64,000 bases of DNA from Petaurus breviceps papuanus (GCA_028583685.1 JAMXIF010001253.1:29831776-29895775), one strand, 5' to 3'. Shown: positions 42,427 through 53,514, counted from the first letter of the stretch. Notes: generated by a model not told the origin, from the sequence alone. Translations and numbers: made by a program.

Positions 42427-42575
42427 GGTAGGTGCAATTATTACTCTCATTTTAAAGATAAGGAGAACAAGGTAAGGAAAGTAACAAGCTACACAGCTGG
42501 TATCTGATGCAAGGTTTGAATTCAGCTCTTTGGAATACCAGTCCAGAGCTGTATCTACTACATCTTGCTACATTG
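42427..42575 (-). mobile_element. MIR, antisense
   Basis: It contains 'ggtgcaattattactctcat', 'aagctacacagctggtatct' and 'aaggtttgaattcagctctt'. Confidence 0.65.
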
Positions 42576-42699
42576 TTATTCTTGTAATGTTATGAGACAC
42601 AGAGAAATAGTGGTAGAATTTTAGCTGAATACCCAAAAGAGGATTTATGAGGGAAAAGGACTGTGTGTGTGAAGGCACGGATAAGTTGTGCCCAATCTC

Positions 42700-43005
42700 C
42701 AAAGGCTCCCTTTCCCCCTAGCCTCTCAACTGAGACACTTAGCTCCTATTTCACCAAAAAATTTGAAGCCATTTGCCTAGAGCTACCTCATCTCCCCTTC
42801 TCCTCACCTGACATCACATAGATAGATGTCTTTCTCCCATTTCCTCCTTCAGGTTTTTCTCACATGAATAAGGTGGTCCTTCTCCTTCCCAAGATAATAC
42901 CTCTCCACATGCACTAGTGATTCCATTCCACATTCTCTTCTCCAGATAGCCCTCTCTATCATAACCCTCTCTCTTTCTAATCTTCAATCACTCTCAGACT
43001 ACTAA
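42700..43005 (+). mobile_element. L2 LINE EN-RT linker relic, sense
   Basis: One frame reads SYFTKKFEAICLELPHLP, the same part of L2 ORF2 as ASYVTEKMEAIHYELS in the 33-35 kb copy. It ends at the SINE at 43010. Confidence 0.65.
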
Positions 43006-43009
43006 CTGC

Positions 43010-43198
43010 TTCTTGGTAGTTGGGTGGCACAGTGGATAATGTGCCAGGCTTCAGATCAAAAACACTCATCTTCTTGAGTTCAAATCTGGTCTTAGATGCT
43101 AGCTGTGTGACTCTGGGAAAGTCAAGTAACCATGTTTGCCTCAGTTCCTCATCTGTACAATGAGCTGGAGAAGGAAATGTCAAACCACTCCAGTATCT
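43010..43198 (+). mobile_element. CORE-SINE with RTE-like tail (Mar-type), 3' truncated
   Basis: It reads 'ggtagttgggtggcacagtg', 'ctgtgtgactctgggaaagt', 'gagctggagaaggaaatgtc' and 'aaaccactccagtatctt', then stops at the RTE boundary. Confidence 0.85.
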
Positions 43199-43202
43199 TC
43201 CA

Positions 43203-43675
43203 TGTCTCAAAATTAATTCTAGCATTCTTCAGAGGGACCTTGTGAGTGTCCTTGTAGAACTTCTTCTGACCTCCTTGCGAGCATTTGCCTTGTATGAGTT
43301 CTTTGTAAAATAGTCTTTTAGGTAAAAAATGTACCAGTCCATCAGAGTTGCGCCTCTCTCCCGTAGAGTTTGAATGGTTGGCAGTTCAGCTCCAGAAAGG
43401 ACCACAGTGCCCAGTACTTTATCTTGCCAGATGATCTTCAGAATCTTCCTAAGACAGTTCAAATGGAAGTGATTCCATTTCCTGGGATAGCACTGGTAGA
43501 CTGTCCAGGTTTCACAGGCATACAACAATGATGTTAGTACAACAGCTCTGTAGACCTTCAATTTAGTAGGCAGTCTAATACTTCTTTTCTCCCACACTTT
43601 CCTTCAGAGCCTTCCACACTCCGAGATAACTCTGGCAATGCATGCATCAACCTGATCATCTATGCATACATCTCT
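43203..43675 (-). mobile_element. RTE-clade LINE RT C-terminal relic, antisense
   Basis: A 122-residue minus-strand frame at 43229-43597 reads RLPTKLKVYRAVVLTSLLY, ACETWTVYQCYPRKWNHFHL, NCLRKILKIIWQDKVLG, a hallmark of RTE-type reverse transcriptase C-terminal domains. Upstream codons near 43620-43670 give DDQVDACIARVIS. It overlaps in part with the region carried by the 40.7 kb copy. Confidence 0.85.
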
Positions 43676-43684
43676 GGAATTGTA

Positions 43685-44480
43685 AACTATAAGACTGATA
43701 AAGGACCTCTGAGGCCATGTAACCAATTCCATAGCTGAACAAGAATCCTTGCTACAACACATCTCAAAAGTGTTCATACAGCTTTTACTTGAAGAACCCT
43801 AGTGAGGGGGTCCTATTACCCACCAACCACCTCCAACCCCCAGGCAGACCATTCCCCTTTTGGATAGCTCTCGTCAGAAAGCTTTCCCCCCGTCTATCCA
43901 GCCTGAATGTGCCTACACATATCTTCTAATCATTTTTCCTAGTTTTGCCCTCTAAATAGAAACTAACCTCTCTTCCATGTAATAATAGTAATAGCAATAA
44001 TAGTTAACATTGCTATTGTACTTTAAGGTTTGCAAATGTATTTTAACATACATTATTTCATTTGTTTCTTGGACCAACTCTGTGAAATGAGGAGTTCAAT
44101 GACCTACCTAAGGTCACACACAGATAGTCAATGTCTGAGTTGAAATTCAAAATTAAGGTCTTTCTGCTTCCAAGTCCAGCACTGTATCCACTGCACAATC
44201 TAGCTACCCTCAGCTATCAAAAGCCAGCTCTTTTATCATATGCAACGTCTCCAAGTTATGCAATCATAGTTCCTTCAACTGATTCTCTTGTGACATGGAC
44301 TTGAGTCCTTCCCCATCTGATGGGTTGCTGTCCTCTGGACATTCCCCAATTTATCGATATCCTTCCTAAGAAGTGGCAGCCATAACAAAATTCCCCAGAT
44401 ACAGTGTGACCAGGGCATAATACAGATTATTCCCTCCCTCTGCTGTGTGTTCATTTTGGACCCATCAGTGAAGGTGACTT
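43685..44480 (+). mobile_element. CR1/L3 LINE 3' relic split by a MIR
   Basis: 43685-43975 has 'agcttttacttgaagaaccc', 'gcagaccattccccttttgg' and 'aacctctcttccatgtaata'. 44225-44480 has 'gatgggttgctgtcctctgg', 'acattccccaatttatcgat' and 'agtgtgaccagggcataata'. Both are characteristic CR1/L3 phrases in the right order. Confidence 0.7.
43981..44215 (-). mobile_element. MIR, antisense, inside CR1/L3
   Basis: It contains 'gtactttaaggtttgcaaat', 'cctacctaaggtcacacaca' and 'ctgcttccaagtccagcact'. Confidence 0.75.
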
Positions 44481-44589
44481 TCAGAATGGGTGAATCACAA
44501 TGACTGATGTGAGCAGCTGAGACTCAAGAGTGTCAAGTGCCCTGGGAAACTCCAGGACACTGTAACCAGAAGCATAAGGAAAACAAACC
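44481..44589. other. Unassigned sequence
   Basis: I see no repeat or gene. Confidence 0.4.
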
Positions 44590-44745
44590 CCAGAATTCTA
44601 GAAATCTTAGACTAGGAAGAGACATTCAAGGTAATGAAATCCATACACCAACAGGAAGCACTTCTATGAGACCCCTGACAAGCAAACATTCAGCCTCTGC
44701 TTGAAAGTACCAAGAAGGGTTGTATTAGGGTGGCAGGGTGCCCAC
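44590..44745 (+). mobile_element. CR1/L3 LINE fragment
   Basis: It contains 'gaattctagaaatcttagac', 'caagcaaacattcagcctct' and 'gcttgaaagtaccaagaagg', a CR1/L3-type 3' region. Confidence 0.6.
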
Positions 44746-45084
44746 AGTATTGTATCCCTGCCAGTAAATACAAGTGGGACAGAGACTCAAAGCACCGTTA
44801 CCCTGGTAACTGTCCTAGAGGAAGAGTATGGACAGCAAACTCAGTCCCCAAACCCTGAGGGCCCCTAATTACTAAAAGAAGCCAAGATTCTTGGGCAACT
44901 CAAGAAGAGAGTGTTGGCAGGTACCCTGGGAGAATTGACATTTTCTCCTTTGAGTTTAGTGTACTCTCTGTTCTTCTGGTAGCTAGCATGAGGGTATCAG
45001 GTCACTGAACTGCCCAGCTCCATGTCTCTCAGGGCTCTTGGGCCAACCTGGTGACTTTGGAAGCAACATACCTAAAGCTTTTCC
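44746..45084. other. Unassigned sequence
   Basis: I see no repeat or gene. Confidence 0.4.
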
Positions 45085-45375
45085 CTTCATAGTTTGATAT
45101 AATGCTAAGAACCCTGAATTTTGAGTCAGTAAACCTGAATTCAAATCCCCATTCTGCTACTTACTAACTTTATTCACTATTTACTACCCACTTGACTTTG
45201 GGCAAGTTACTTAATCTGTCTAGGTCTCAGTTTCCTCATTTGTATAATGAGATGGGTAAACTAAATTATTTCAGCTGTAGACCTATGACCCTATGGTCTC
45301 TGACCCTCATTTACAAAGGGTTGGATGAGATCACCTCAAAGGTCCCTTCCAGTTCTACATGTATGACAACACATG
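45085..45375 (+). mobile_element. MIR3-like SINE, sense
   Basis: It contains 'gaattcaaatccccattctg', 'ctttgggcaagttacttaat', 'ctcagtttcctcatttgtat' and a tail 'ggatgagatcacctcaaagg' and 'tcccttccagttctacatg'. Confidence 0.75.
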
Positions 45376-45597
45376 CCCTAGGGTCCCTTCTAGCTCCAAA
45401 TCAAATAAGATAAAGTAGGCAAAGTGCTACTATTTATTATTATTAATAAATTCTCAAATCCACAGTATCACAAGCTGCTGTGTGAAGGGATAGCATTTTT
45501 CTCTTTAAGCTAAGCTGTTTCACCCATTAAGTATGAGAATGGGCATCTATTAACTGTAAGGTTAGATTTCTGTCTACAAGCAAGTTAAAAAAAAAAC
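45376..45597. other. Unassigned sequence
   Basis: A short (ATT)n tract lies near 45430-45450. I see nothing else. Confidence 0.4.
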
Positions 45598-45757
45598 ATG
45601 GGACAGCTAGGTGGTGCAGTAAATAGAGCACTGGCCCTGAAGTCAGGAGGACCCTGAGTTCAAATCTGGCCTCAGACACTTAACACTTACTAGCCATGTG
45701 ACCTTGGGCAAGTCACTTAACCCCAATTGCCCTCCAAAAAGCAAAAAAAAAAAACCA
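45598..45757 (+). mobile_element. Ther1-type CORE-SINE
   Basis: It reads 'gggacagctaggtggtgcag', 'gccctgaagtcaggaggacc', 'gtgaccttgggcaagtcact', 'taaccccaattgccc' and an A tail. Confidence 0.9.
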
Positions 45758-45892
45758 TGGTGGATAATTATCTACAAAATTCAAACAGGGTTCATAATCT
45801 GGTTAATCCTTAGCATGGACATTTTTCTCTAATGTATTCATCAGAATTGCTCAGAGTAAGTAAGTGTTAAATAAATTGAATATGTTAAAATA

Positions 45893-46105
45893 GACTATAG
45901 GATAATCGATTCAGAGCTGAAAGAATTCTTAGAAGTTATCAAGTCCAACCTCTTCATTTTGCAGATGAGGAAACTGAGACCCAGAGAGCTTGTGTTTTGT
46001 CCAAGGTCACACAGATAGGAAGTGGCAGAGCCAAAATTTGAACCTGGGTCCTCTGACTCCAAATTCAGTGCACTTTTGAGCATCCTATACTGCTGCTCTG
46101 ATAAT
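45893..46105 (-). mobile_element. MIR3-like SINE, antisense
   Basis: A well-preserved copy: 'cagagctgaaagaattctta', 'ttgcagatgaggaaactgag', 'ccaaggtcacacagatagga' and 'ttgaacctgggtcctctgac'. Confidence 0.85.
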
Positions 46106-46469
46106 AAGGGCACTACGGTAACAGGTAACATATAATAAGGAGACCATAACTGACTGTACCACTAGTCAGTTCAGATAATACTGACAGCCTATACAACTTG
46201 TGTGGCCTCTCAAACAACAGTAGGATAAGATGATCCCACCTGAAGTACTTTCCAAGTCTACAATTAGGTGGTAAGACCTAAGACACAAGAAGGTACAAAT
46301 CCATTGGTTCTAAGCCCCACAAAGAGCTCAAGATCATGTCTTATCCATTTTTGTATCCCCTTGTCCTCTCTTAGGCCGGTCTGTGCATGGTCAGCAACTG
46401 GATGCTGAAATGGGTTAAAGTCTAGATCTCTGCCACACTCTGAGTTCTATAAATACCCAAATTAACTAC
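46106..46469. other. Mostly unassigned
   Basis: 46210-46265 resembles a MIR3-like tail ('ataagatgatcccacctgaa'). The rest is unassigned. Confidence 0.4.
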
Positions 46470-46975
46470 AAAGGACATATGAAGGAAGACGTGATCTGCA
46501 TCCAGAGAAAGAACTGATAAAGAAGTATGTATAGAATAATTTTACATATACATATACATATTTGTGTCTAATTGTAGTCATCTCTAGGATGGGGAATGAG
46601 AAGCACGAAGAGGAGAAAAGAAAGAAAGTTACATGATAACATTATTATATATTTAAAAGGAATAGCAAGTCATAAATAACAGATTTGCAGTTTCATGTTC
46701 AATCACCTTTTTTCTATTCTACTATGCTATGAAAATGCTTGTTTTATTTCTTAAGTTCAGAATGAAATAAAATTTGGGGTTGTTTTTTTGTTTTTTTTTT
46801 TGGAGGGAGAAAGGCTGGGCAATTGGGGTTAAGTGACTTGCCTGAGGACACACTGCTAGTAAGTGTTAAGTGTCTGAGGCTGGATTTGAACTCAGGTCCT
46901 CCTGACTCTAGGGCTGGTTTTCTATTCACTGTACCACCTAGCCACCCTAAATAAATAAAATTTAAAACAACAAAA
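46470..46975 (+). mobile_element. L1 3' end (second marsupial L1 type) with a SINE in its tail
   Basis: It contains 'gacgtgatctgcatccagag', 'aagtatgtatagaataattt' and 'cagatttgcagtttcatgtt', then 'cttgttttatttcttaagtt'. The A-rich tail is interrupted by a SINE (46776-46952). It differs clearly from the L1 3' end type at 10.4, 51.4 and 56.9 kb. Confidence 0.8.
46776..46952 (-). mobile_element. Ther1-type CORE-SINE, antisense, with target duplication
   Basis: It reads 'gcaattggggttaagtgact', 'gctggatttgaactcaggtc' and 'ctgtaccacctagccaccct'. AAATAAAATTT flanks it at 46765-46775 and 46953-46963. Confidence 0.88.
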
Positions 46976-46984
46976 CTATGTCTT

Positions 46985-47140
46985 TCCCAGATTTAGAGCT
47001 CATAGACCTTAGAGACCATCTGGTTTCATCATTTTACAGATAAGAACATTGAGGCTACAAATGGGGTTACAGAGTTAGTCAATGAGAAAACTGGGATCTG
47101 AACTCAAGCCAGGGGTTTATTCCACTACACTGCCCATTCA
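46985..47140 (-). mobile_element. MIR3-like SINE, antisense
   Basis: It contains 'gatttagagctcatagacct', 'tcattttacagataagaaca' and 'ctgggatctgaactcaagcc'. Confidence 0.75.
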
Positions 47141-47749
47141 TCCTCTTTCTGAAACATACCATTCTGAAAAGACAAATTTGCTTTGCTACCTGTCAGTGCC
47201 TCATGACCTTGAGAACCTGCCTCCTCCCCCATCCCTGCCCCTAGGAGGAGAAAGGAATTCAGTCTTCAGTGCCATATAAAGTTCCTGCTGAGCCTGCCAG
47301 ATCAAGAGCCAATTAGTGTCAGCTGAGGAAAGAGTTTCTGTTCTTCAGAAAATGAATTGTTCAGTGGAACTGCCACCATACACAGTCTGGGGTGAGGAGG
47401 GAGGGAAATAGCTCCAGTCTGACTTTTCCATTTGGCTGATGTAAATGGGCAGTGAATTCAATGGAAATGAGCTCAAGATACAGGAAACCTACTGAAATTT
47501 AAGGGAATATCACTTATCTTATAATAGCAGCAAAGTTCCCCTTCCCTTCCCAACTTCCTCTAATGCCAAGTAGTTAAGGTTTTAAGCTATACATAATTAT
47601 TACTATTGAGTATTTGCTAAGAGTTCTCTGGTCTGCCTGGCTCTGACCCAGATTCCTTTCCTCATTCTCCTTGTGTAGACCAGGTACAAGATGAACTTCT
47701 TAGGATGGTCCCCTTGCTCTGCTCCCTGGCCCAGCTTGAGTGTTCGTGC
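47141..47749. other. Unassigned, non-repetitive-looking sequence
   Basis: I see no repeat or gene. Confidence 0.4.
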
Positions 47750-48035
47750 CAATTCATTCACTAACTCAGTCATGCATTTACTTGTTCATTCACTGATTCA
47801 TTCACTTAACAGAGGGCACAATGGTAGGCACTGAGGAGATAAAAATGTTAGCTAAGGCTTAGTCTCTGCCCTCTTGGAGCTTATAGACTCTTAGGGAGAA
47901 AGCAAAAGTAATGGTAATACATAAAGAGATAAAAATCCAAGGTTTATATGAGGTATAGGGAGAAGAATATTAAGGGCCCAAGGAGTGTGTGGAACAAGGA
48001 AGGCTCCGTGAGGAGGTGGCATTGTCTTTGGTCTG
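47750..48035 (-). mobile_element. L2 3' region, antisense
   Basis: It contains 'cattcacttaacagagggca', 'caatggtaggcactgaggag', 'tctgccctcttggagcttat' and 'aggctccgtgaggaggtggc'. Confidence 0.7.
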
Positions 48036-48194
48036 TACCATAATAGGAATAATACCTTACTTTTCTAAAGTGCTTTCACTTATGTAACCTTTGTATCAGA
48101 GATGTGTACATGATATGATAAACCTGGGTATAATTGGAGGAATTTGATATTCCCATCCAGAAAATTTTAGAATTTCATCCAGTGTGTTGTCACC

Positions 48195-48368
48195 AGCACA
48201 ATTCCCTTCCCTCCCTTTTCAACTTCTTTTTTATGCATTGGCTTCCCTGAGTAGAATGTAAGCACCTTGAGGGCAAGGATTCTCTTTCTCTTTGCTTTTT
48301 TGTATATTCCCAGTGCTTAGAACTGTGCCTGGCACAGGGTAAGTGCTTAGTAAATGATTGTTGACTGA
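48195..48368 (+). mobile_element. L2 3' end, sense
   Basis: It contains 'gtaagcaccttgagggcaag', 'cagtgcttagaactgtgcct' and 'ggcacagggtaagtgcttag', ending with TGACTGACTG-like repeats. Confidence 0.8.
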
Positions 48369-48644
48369 CTGTCTAACAACTCCCCTTGTAAACATAGAGG
48401 CTACCGCCTCGAGGAAGAAAATATTTCTTTATAGGACAAAAAAAATAAATAGAGCATTACAGAGGTCATCAAAAATACTACCACCCACCCACCAAAGAAC
48501 ACCCCTTCTCCTGACACCTGAATAGCCTCAGGCACTTAATTATGCTCTAGGTAAAATGCTCCCAGTTTCTCATAACTGCTTGTGTTACCAACTATAGCTC
48601 TCTGCAGATCCCAGAAAATGGCCTCTGTCACCTTCTCTTGAAGG
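48369..48644. other. Unassigned sequence
   Basis: I see no repeat or gene. Confidence 0.4.
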
Positions 48645-48775
48645 TCTCAGACCTGAGCAAGTCACTTAATTCTGTTTGCTTCTGTTCCTCATCTGTAAAA
48701 TGAGCTGGAAAAGGAAACAGCAAATCACTCCAGTATCTTTGCCAAGACAATCCCAAATGGGGTATCACAAGCCCC
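48645..48775 (+). mobile_element. 3' part of a Mar-type CORE-SINE
   Basis: It contains 'gagcaagtcacttaattctg', 'gtaaaatgagctggaaaagg' and 'tatctttgccaagacaatcc'. The head is missing. Confidence 0.75.
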
Positions 48776-49374
48776 TTTTCTGGAGGAAAAAAATTTAACT
48801 TTTAGGCTCTCTGATTCTGTACAGAGGACAGAATCCTTCACAGAGGGCAGGAAGGCTGATGGGGAAAATGTAATGCCTGGTGAGGTTCTAGTTCCAACAC
48901 TTGGCTAGACTGGGCTGATTGTAGTCTACCCTTGAATTATGCTTCCTGATGGCCTCTAGTCTCACATAGTTCACCCAGGAGTACAGAATACACCCTATTC
49001 TTCTCATGTCTGAGTTGTCTTGGTCATTTCATTGAAAAGAAGGTGGAACACAGTGACTTCATAGTGTGATGTCCCACACTATTTCCCACAAGTTTTGTAC
49101 ATTTCTCTCAAGTTTTGACAAAATACTCCCAGTTTTCTCTCAATTGTCTTCAAGCCCCATGAATTCCTCTTGGGATGACAGGGTAGAGCTTTCCAAATGA
49201 CCAGGTTTTACTACTTAGAACCTCTGGTGTACTTGGACAAAGCACTTATTCTGGGGCTCATTGTCCTCAGTTTTAATAGTAACGTAATTTGATCCCTTTG
49301 TATTGGAAAGCTGAACATACTTAGCACCTAGTTCAAATTAAGCCTCTGTTAAAGAAACAGAAGGTATGAACCCC
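48776..49374. other. Unassigned sequence
   Basis: I see no repeat or gene. Confidence 0.4.
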
Positions 49375-50215
49375 TGTTGCTGACATAACAGGAAGGGGCT
49401 GAACAGGGAGGAGTAACACTCTATGTAAGAAAAAGCCCCAGAGAGGGAGAGTCAGAACTCCTTGGGATAAGCTTCATGCAGGCAGAAGCAGCTGCTGCCG
49501 AGGAGGCTGAAGAGGAAAGGCCCCCCCAGGCTGGAGAGAATGATTTTGATTTTGGGAACCTGGGTGAAGTGATTTTGATTCTGGGAACCAGATAGAACTT
49601 CTGCTGGGGAGCTACCATCTTTTCCTGGGAGCTGACAAAGACTGAGGAAGCATGACTGTGATGCTGGTACTTTTTATGCACCTGTTTGTGGTCTTGTTAA
49701 GCCTTGACTTCCCGGGAACAGAGACTGTGAAGGATCTAAGATGGACTGGACACTGTGAGCTTCAGCGTGGAACAGGAAGTTCATGGAGAGCTGAACAAGG
49801 AACTGGGAGCTATCTGCCTTTGAACCTAGATGACAGTTTGCTGAATCCAGGTAGGAGCTGGGACCATGGAAGGGAATCCAGGGAATCTGAGAGACCACCC
49901 CAAGTCAAGCTGAAAGAAGACTTTACTTGGATACTACATACTGACTGAGAAGATCGTAACTTATTTGTGACTGAGGCATGGATGTCCTGTGTATTTTACA
50001 TTACCCCTTAAAAGAATGCTGAAAAGTGATTGATATTGTAACTTAGTGTGCCCCATGAGTGGAGAACTTTAACTATTGTATTTAGTGACCCTTAAGGATG
50101 ATTGAATTACTAAGTGATTGATTATACTTTGTTTTTCTGTGATGTTATTGTGAATGCTGTACCTTGATTTTCTGTGAATGTTTTGCTCTGATTTGTTATT
50201 GAATAGAGTGTTCAC
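49375..50215 (+). other. Unidentified segment with internal 29-bp repeat and splice-donor-like site
   Basis: About 840 bases of uniform character. TGATTTTGATT(T/C)TGGGAACC occurs twice with a 29-base period, at 49541-49560 and 49570-49589. A donor-like CAG/GTAGGA occurs near 49850. Two short overlapping frames (49652-49948 plus, 49674-49898 minus) match no family I know. It could be an LTR or other retroelement piece, or part of a non-coding transcript. Confidence 0.3.
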
Positions 50216-50614
50216 TAAACTGTGTAATTAGAATCTTGAAAAGCTGTTCATAGTAGCATTCTTCTGGAAAGCTGCTCATGCTTGGCTTTACATCAGTGTA
50301 TAAAATGAGGGAGTTGGACAAGACGTATAAGGTCCCTTCAAGTCCAGCTCTATAATCAGGATAGTCATTTGCAGATGTCATTGTGCAACAAACTCAGTTG
50401 AGCTTCTCAGTGGCATCCATGGCCACTAAATGCAAACTGGTATAATCATCCAAAGAGGAAAAAAAAATCAAGTGGATGAAGAATATGTATTACCCAGATT
50501 AATATATCAGTTCATATATCTGGAATAGGTTCTACAAATGCACAATAAGCTAGATCCAGCATTGAATATGAAGAAAAGAGGCTGGATTGCTTTGGGGAAA
50601 TCTTAGCGCCTTTT
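50216..50614. other. Mostly unassigned, with a MIR3-like tail
   Basis: 50296-50360 reads 'taaaatgagggagttggaca' and 'aaggtcccttcaagtccagc', the 3' end of a MIR3-like SINE. Confidence 0.5.
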
Positions 50615-50868
50615 AAATTATTTAATAATAGGCCACATTTATGTAGAGCTTTGAAGTTTGCAAAACATTTTACATATATTATCTCATTTAGTGCTTATGG
50701 TAGCCCTCTGAATTAGATATTATTATTATTATCCCCATTTTACAGATAAGGAAAAAAGGAGGCTAAAATAGGCCAATAGTTGGCCAAGGTCACACAAGCA
50801 GTAACTTCTTGAAGTACTGTTACAATTCAGGTCTTTCTGACATCCCTCTGTCCACTATACAACCCAGA
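50615..50868 (-). mobile_element. MIR, antisense
   Basis: It contains 'tttgcaaaacattttacata', 'tatccccattttacagataa' and 'ttggccaaggtcacacaagc'. Confidence 0.8.
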
Positions 50869-51169
50869 TATCTTAAAATAAGCTGCTCCTTGGCAGAAAG
50901 GTCATTTTTTTAACATCAGGTTAGTTCTGATGATGTTATATGGCTGTAAAAAATAGAGCACTATTGTCTCTGATGAAGGCAGCTAGATGACTCAGTGGAT
51001 AAAGTTCCAGGCCTGGAGTCAGGAAGACTCATCTTTATGAGTTCAAATCTGGCCTCAGACACTGACTAGCTATGTGACCCTGGGCAAGTCACTTAACCTC
51101 TTCTTCAATCCACTAGAGAAGGAAATGGCAAACTACTCTAGCATCTTTGCCAAGAAAACCTCGTGGTCA

Positions 51170-51326
51170 GAGGCAGCCAGGTGGCTCAGCGAGTAAGAGC
51201 ACCAGCTCCAGTGTTGGGACGACCTGGAGATCGAATCCCAGGCTCAGACACTCAGCACCACACCCAGAAATAACTGGCCGTGTAACCTTGAGCAAGTTAC
51301 TTAACCCCGATTGCTTAAAAAAAAAA
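51170..51326 (+). mobile_element. Young tRNA-headed SINE (subtype A) with perfect target duplication
   Basis: It has 'caggtggctcagcgagtaag', 'ggagatcgaatcccaggctc' (B box) and 'cacacccagaaataactggc'. AAAACCTCGTGGTCA is duplicated at 51155-51169 and 51327-51341. Confidence 0.92.
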
Positions 51327-51355
51327 AAAACCTCGTGGTCAAGAATTGGACATTG

Positions 51356-51909
51356 AGAGAATGCCCATCTAATGGTAATGGTAATGGCTGAACAAGTTGT
51401 GGTATATGAATATAATGGAATACTATTGTGCTATGAGAAATGATGAACAGGCAGACTTCAGAAAATCCTGGAAAGACTTATAAGAACTGATGCTGAGTGA
51501 AGTGAGTAGAACCAGGAGAACATTGTTCACAGAAATAGCCACAATGTGGGATGACTGATTTTGATTGACTTAGCCCTTCTCAGCAATGCAAGGACTAAAA
51601 CAGTTCCAAAGAACTCATTATGGTAAATGCCATCCACATCTACAGAAAGAACTATGGAGTCAGAATGCAGAGTGAAGCAGACTATTTTCTTTTTTTGTTT
51701 TGTTTTGCTTTTTCTTTCTCATGATTTCTCCCATTTATTATAATTCTTCTGGGCAATATGATTAATGTGAAAATGTGTTAAATAGGAATGCGTGTATAAA
51801 GCCATATCATATTGTATGCCATCTTGGGGGAAAAAGGGGGAGAAAATTAAAAATTTATGAAAACTAAAAAGGAATAAATTAATAATTAAAAAAAAGAAAG
51901 AAAACCTCA
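51356..51909 (+). mobile_element. L1 ORF2 tail and 3' UTR inside a SINE
   Basis: It runs from 'ggctgaacaagttgtggtat' through 'gcagacttcagaaaatcctg', 'gaactgatgctgagtgaagt' and 'tggatgcc'-like words to a G/A-rich end and an A-rich tail. AGAATTGGACATTGA before it and TGAATTGTATTGA after it are a worn target duplication. Confidence 0.85.
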
Positions 51910-51965
51910 TGAATTGTATTGACGTGCTATGGTCCACAGGATCATGGTTAATTACTGAACTATTT

Positions 51966-52469
51966 CTAAAAGCTAATTAACTCAGACCAGCTAATTGATA
52001 ATAAATATGGAATATAACATTGTGAGCACAAAAGTTAACAGTACTCCCTTCTAATTCCTCAAGGTCATTCCTGAGACCATGAAGGAAGAAATAGTCAGCA
52101 AGCTATCAAACTGCCAGTGCTAGTTAGGGCTGAAGCGAGTAGCCCCAAAGGGGATGCTATACTTGTACCCAAGGAGTTGCATAAAAGATAGCAATAATGC
52201 ACGGTCAGGAGAGGCGGTGGAACTAGGGTATGCTGAGATCACGGAGTGAAACAACCTAAGTGACGGACTAGTGCCCACACAATGTTCAAGATCCCCAAAG
52301 AAGGCCTCCGATGCACTGGGTAGATCCATTATGGAAGATGTGGAAAAAGAAATAGTCAAGAATCACACGGCTTGAGAAAGCCTGAACTGGCTATGATCAG
52401 CATTGCTAGAGATAAATGAGTTTTATCACTATACCTTGTGTTTGATCCCAGTCTGAACTGATACATTGA
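51966..52469. other. Unassigned, partly CpG-bearing sequence
   Basis: From about 52130 to 52375 there are seven or more CpGs (GCGAG, CACGG, GGCGG, GACGG, CCGATG and others), well above the surroundings. I recognise no repeat with confidence. A 79-residue minus-strand frame at 52120-52359 has no known domain. Confidence 0.35.
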
Positions 52470-52735
52470 TCTTGGAGAGTAGTGCCATATAGTGGAAAAA
52501 ACAACGGATTTTAGATTGAACAGTCCGGCTTTGAGCCCTACCTCTGCTACTTCTTAGTTGCATAACCTTGGTTATTTAACCTCTCTGAGCCTCAGTTTCT
52601 TCATGTGTGAAATAGAGATAATAATATTCACGTTATCTATATCACATGACTGTTTTGATGACAAATTGAGTTAATACATACAAAGCACTTTGTAAACCAT
52701 GAAAAATTACCTAAATGTAAGTTGTTATTGCTATT
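52470..52735 (+). mobile_element. MIR, near full length
   Basis: It contains 'tagtgccatatagtggaaaa', 'ctacctctgctacttcttag', 'tttaacctctctgagcctca', 'gtgaaatagagataataata' and 'agcactttgtaaaccatgaa', covering tRNA head, core and 3' end. Confidence 0.85.
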
Positions 52736-53514
52736 AGATTCACTGGTTTCTCCATATTGGGATCTTAGAGACTTTAAGAGCTACCCTAGGGCCAAACTAT
52801 GGTAAATTCCTTTATTGTTCCATTTATTCTACACATCCTTTATATAAGGAATTCCTAAGGTAAACATGAGGATCATAAAAGAGATTCAGTCATAAATACA
52901 ATAAGGTCATCTTCTTAGGGAGAAAAATCACCAATACTTGAATTAAACCGATATTTATGAGTTCTAATTTTGGAATTAAAGAACCAAATCTGGTCACTTA
53001 TTACTGGTAAGATCTTAGGCCATCTTGACGTTCTGAGGCCTTAATTTCTCACCTGAAGAAATGAGAAGGTGGCTTTAAGTCTACACCTACAATCCTAAGT
53101 TCCTACTGTATGGAAGGTAGACATCAAAAGACAGATCTAGAGGATTCTAAGTCATGGTTCCTGTCCTCAAGGAGACATACACTTATGAACCAAGTTAATA
53201 GTAATATTACACAAGACGGTTTAGGATTAACTGCTGAAATATATGCTACCAGACCACAGGGGTTTCCAAGAAGGAAAAAATTATTGTGGGATAGAATAGT
53301 CAAGGAAGTATTTATGAAGAGAATGAACTTGACCTTAAAAGGTGAGTAGATTTTGGATCCAGGGAGATAATTCATTTCAATAAACACACAGTCTGGACAG
53401 AAATCTATGCTAGGTACCCTGGACAGATAATAAAAGAAATCAGCTGTCCCAGCCTCCATGTTGCTTGTGACCTAGTTATGGAGACCGCATAGTGAAAAGC
53501 TACTGCTTAAGAAA
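52736..53514. other. Old, weakly recognisable repeat fragments
   Basis: 52990-53100 looks MIR-like ('ctggtcacttattactggta'). 53115-53350 and 53380-53480 look like antisense L2 ('ggttcctgtcctcaaggaga'). Identity is low, and the frames on both strands match no family. Confidence 0.4.

Larger units (their letters stand above)
50977..51965 (+). mobile_element. Mar-type CORE-SINE interrupted twice (outer layer of a nest)
   Basis: Pieces at 50977-51169, 51342-51355 and about 51910-51965 form one SINE: 'ggcagctagatgactcagtg', 'ctatgtgaccctgggcaagt', 'atctttgccaagaaaacctc', then 'gtgctatggtccacaggatc'. A tRNA-headed SINE and an L1 3' end lie inside. Confidence 0.8.
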
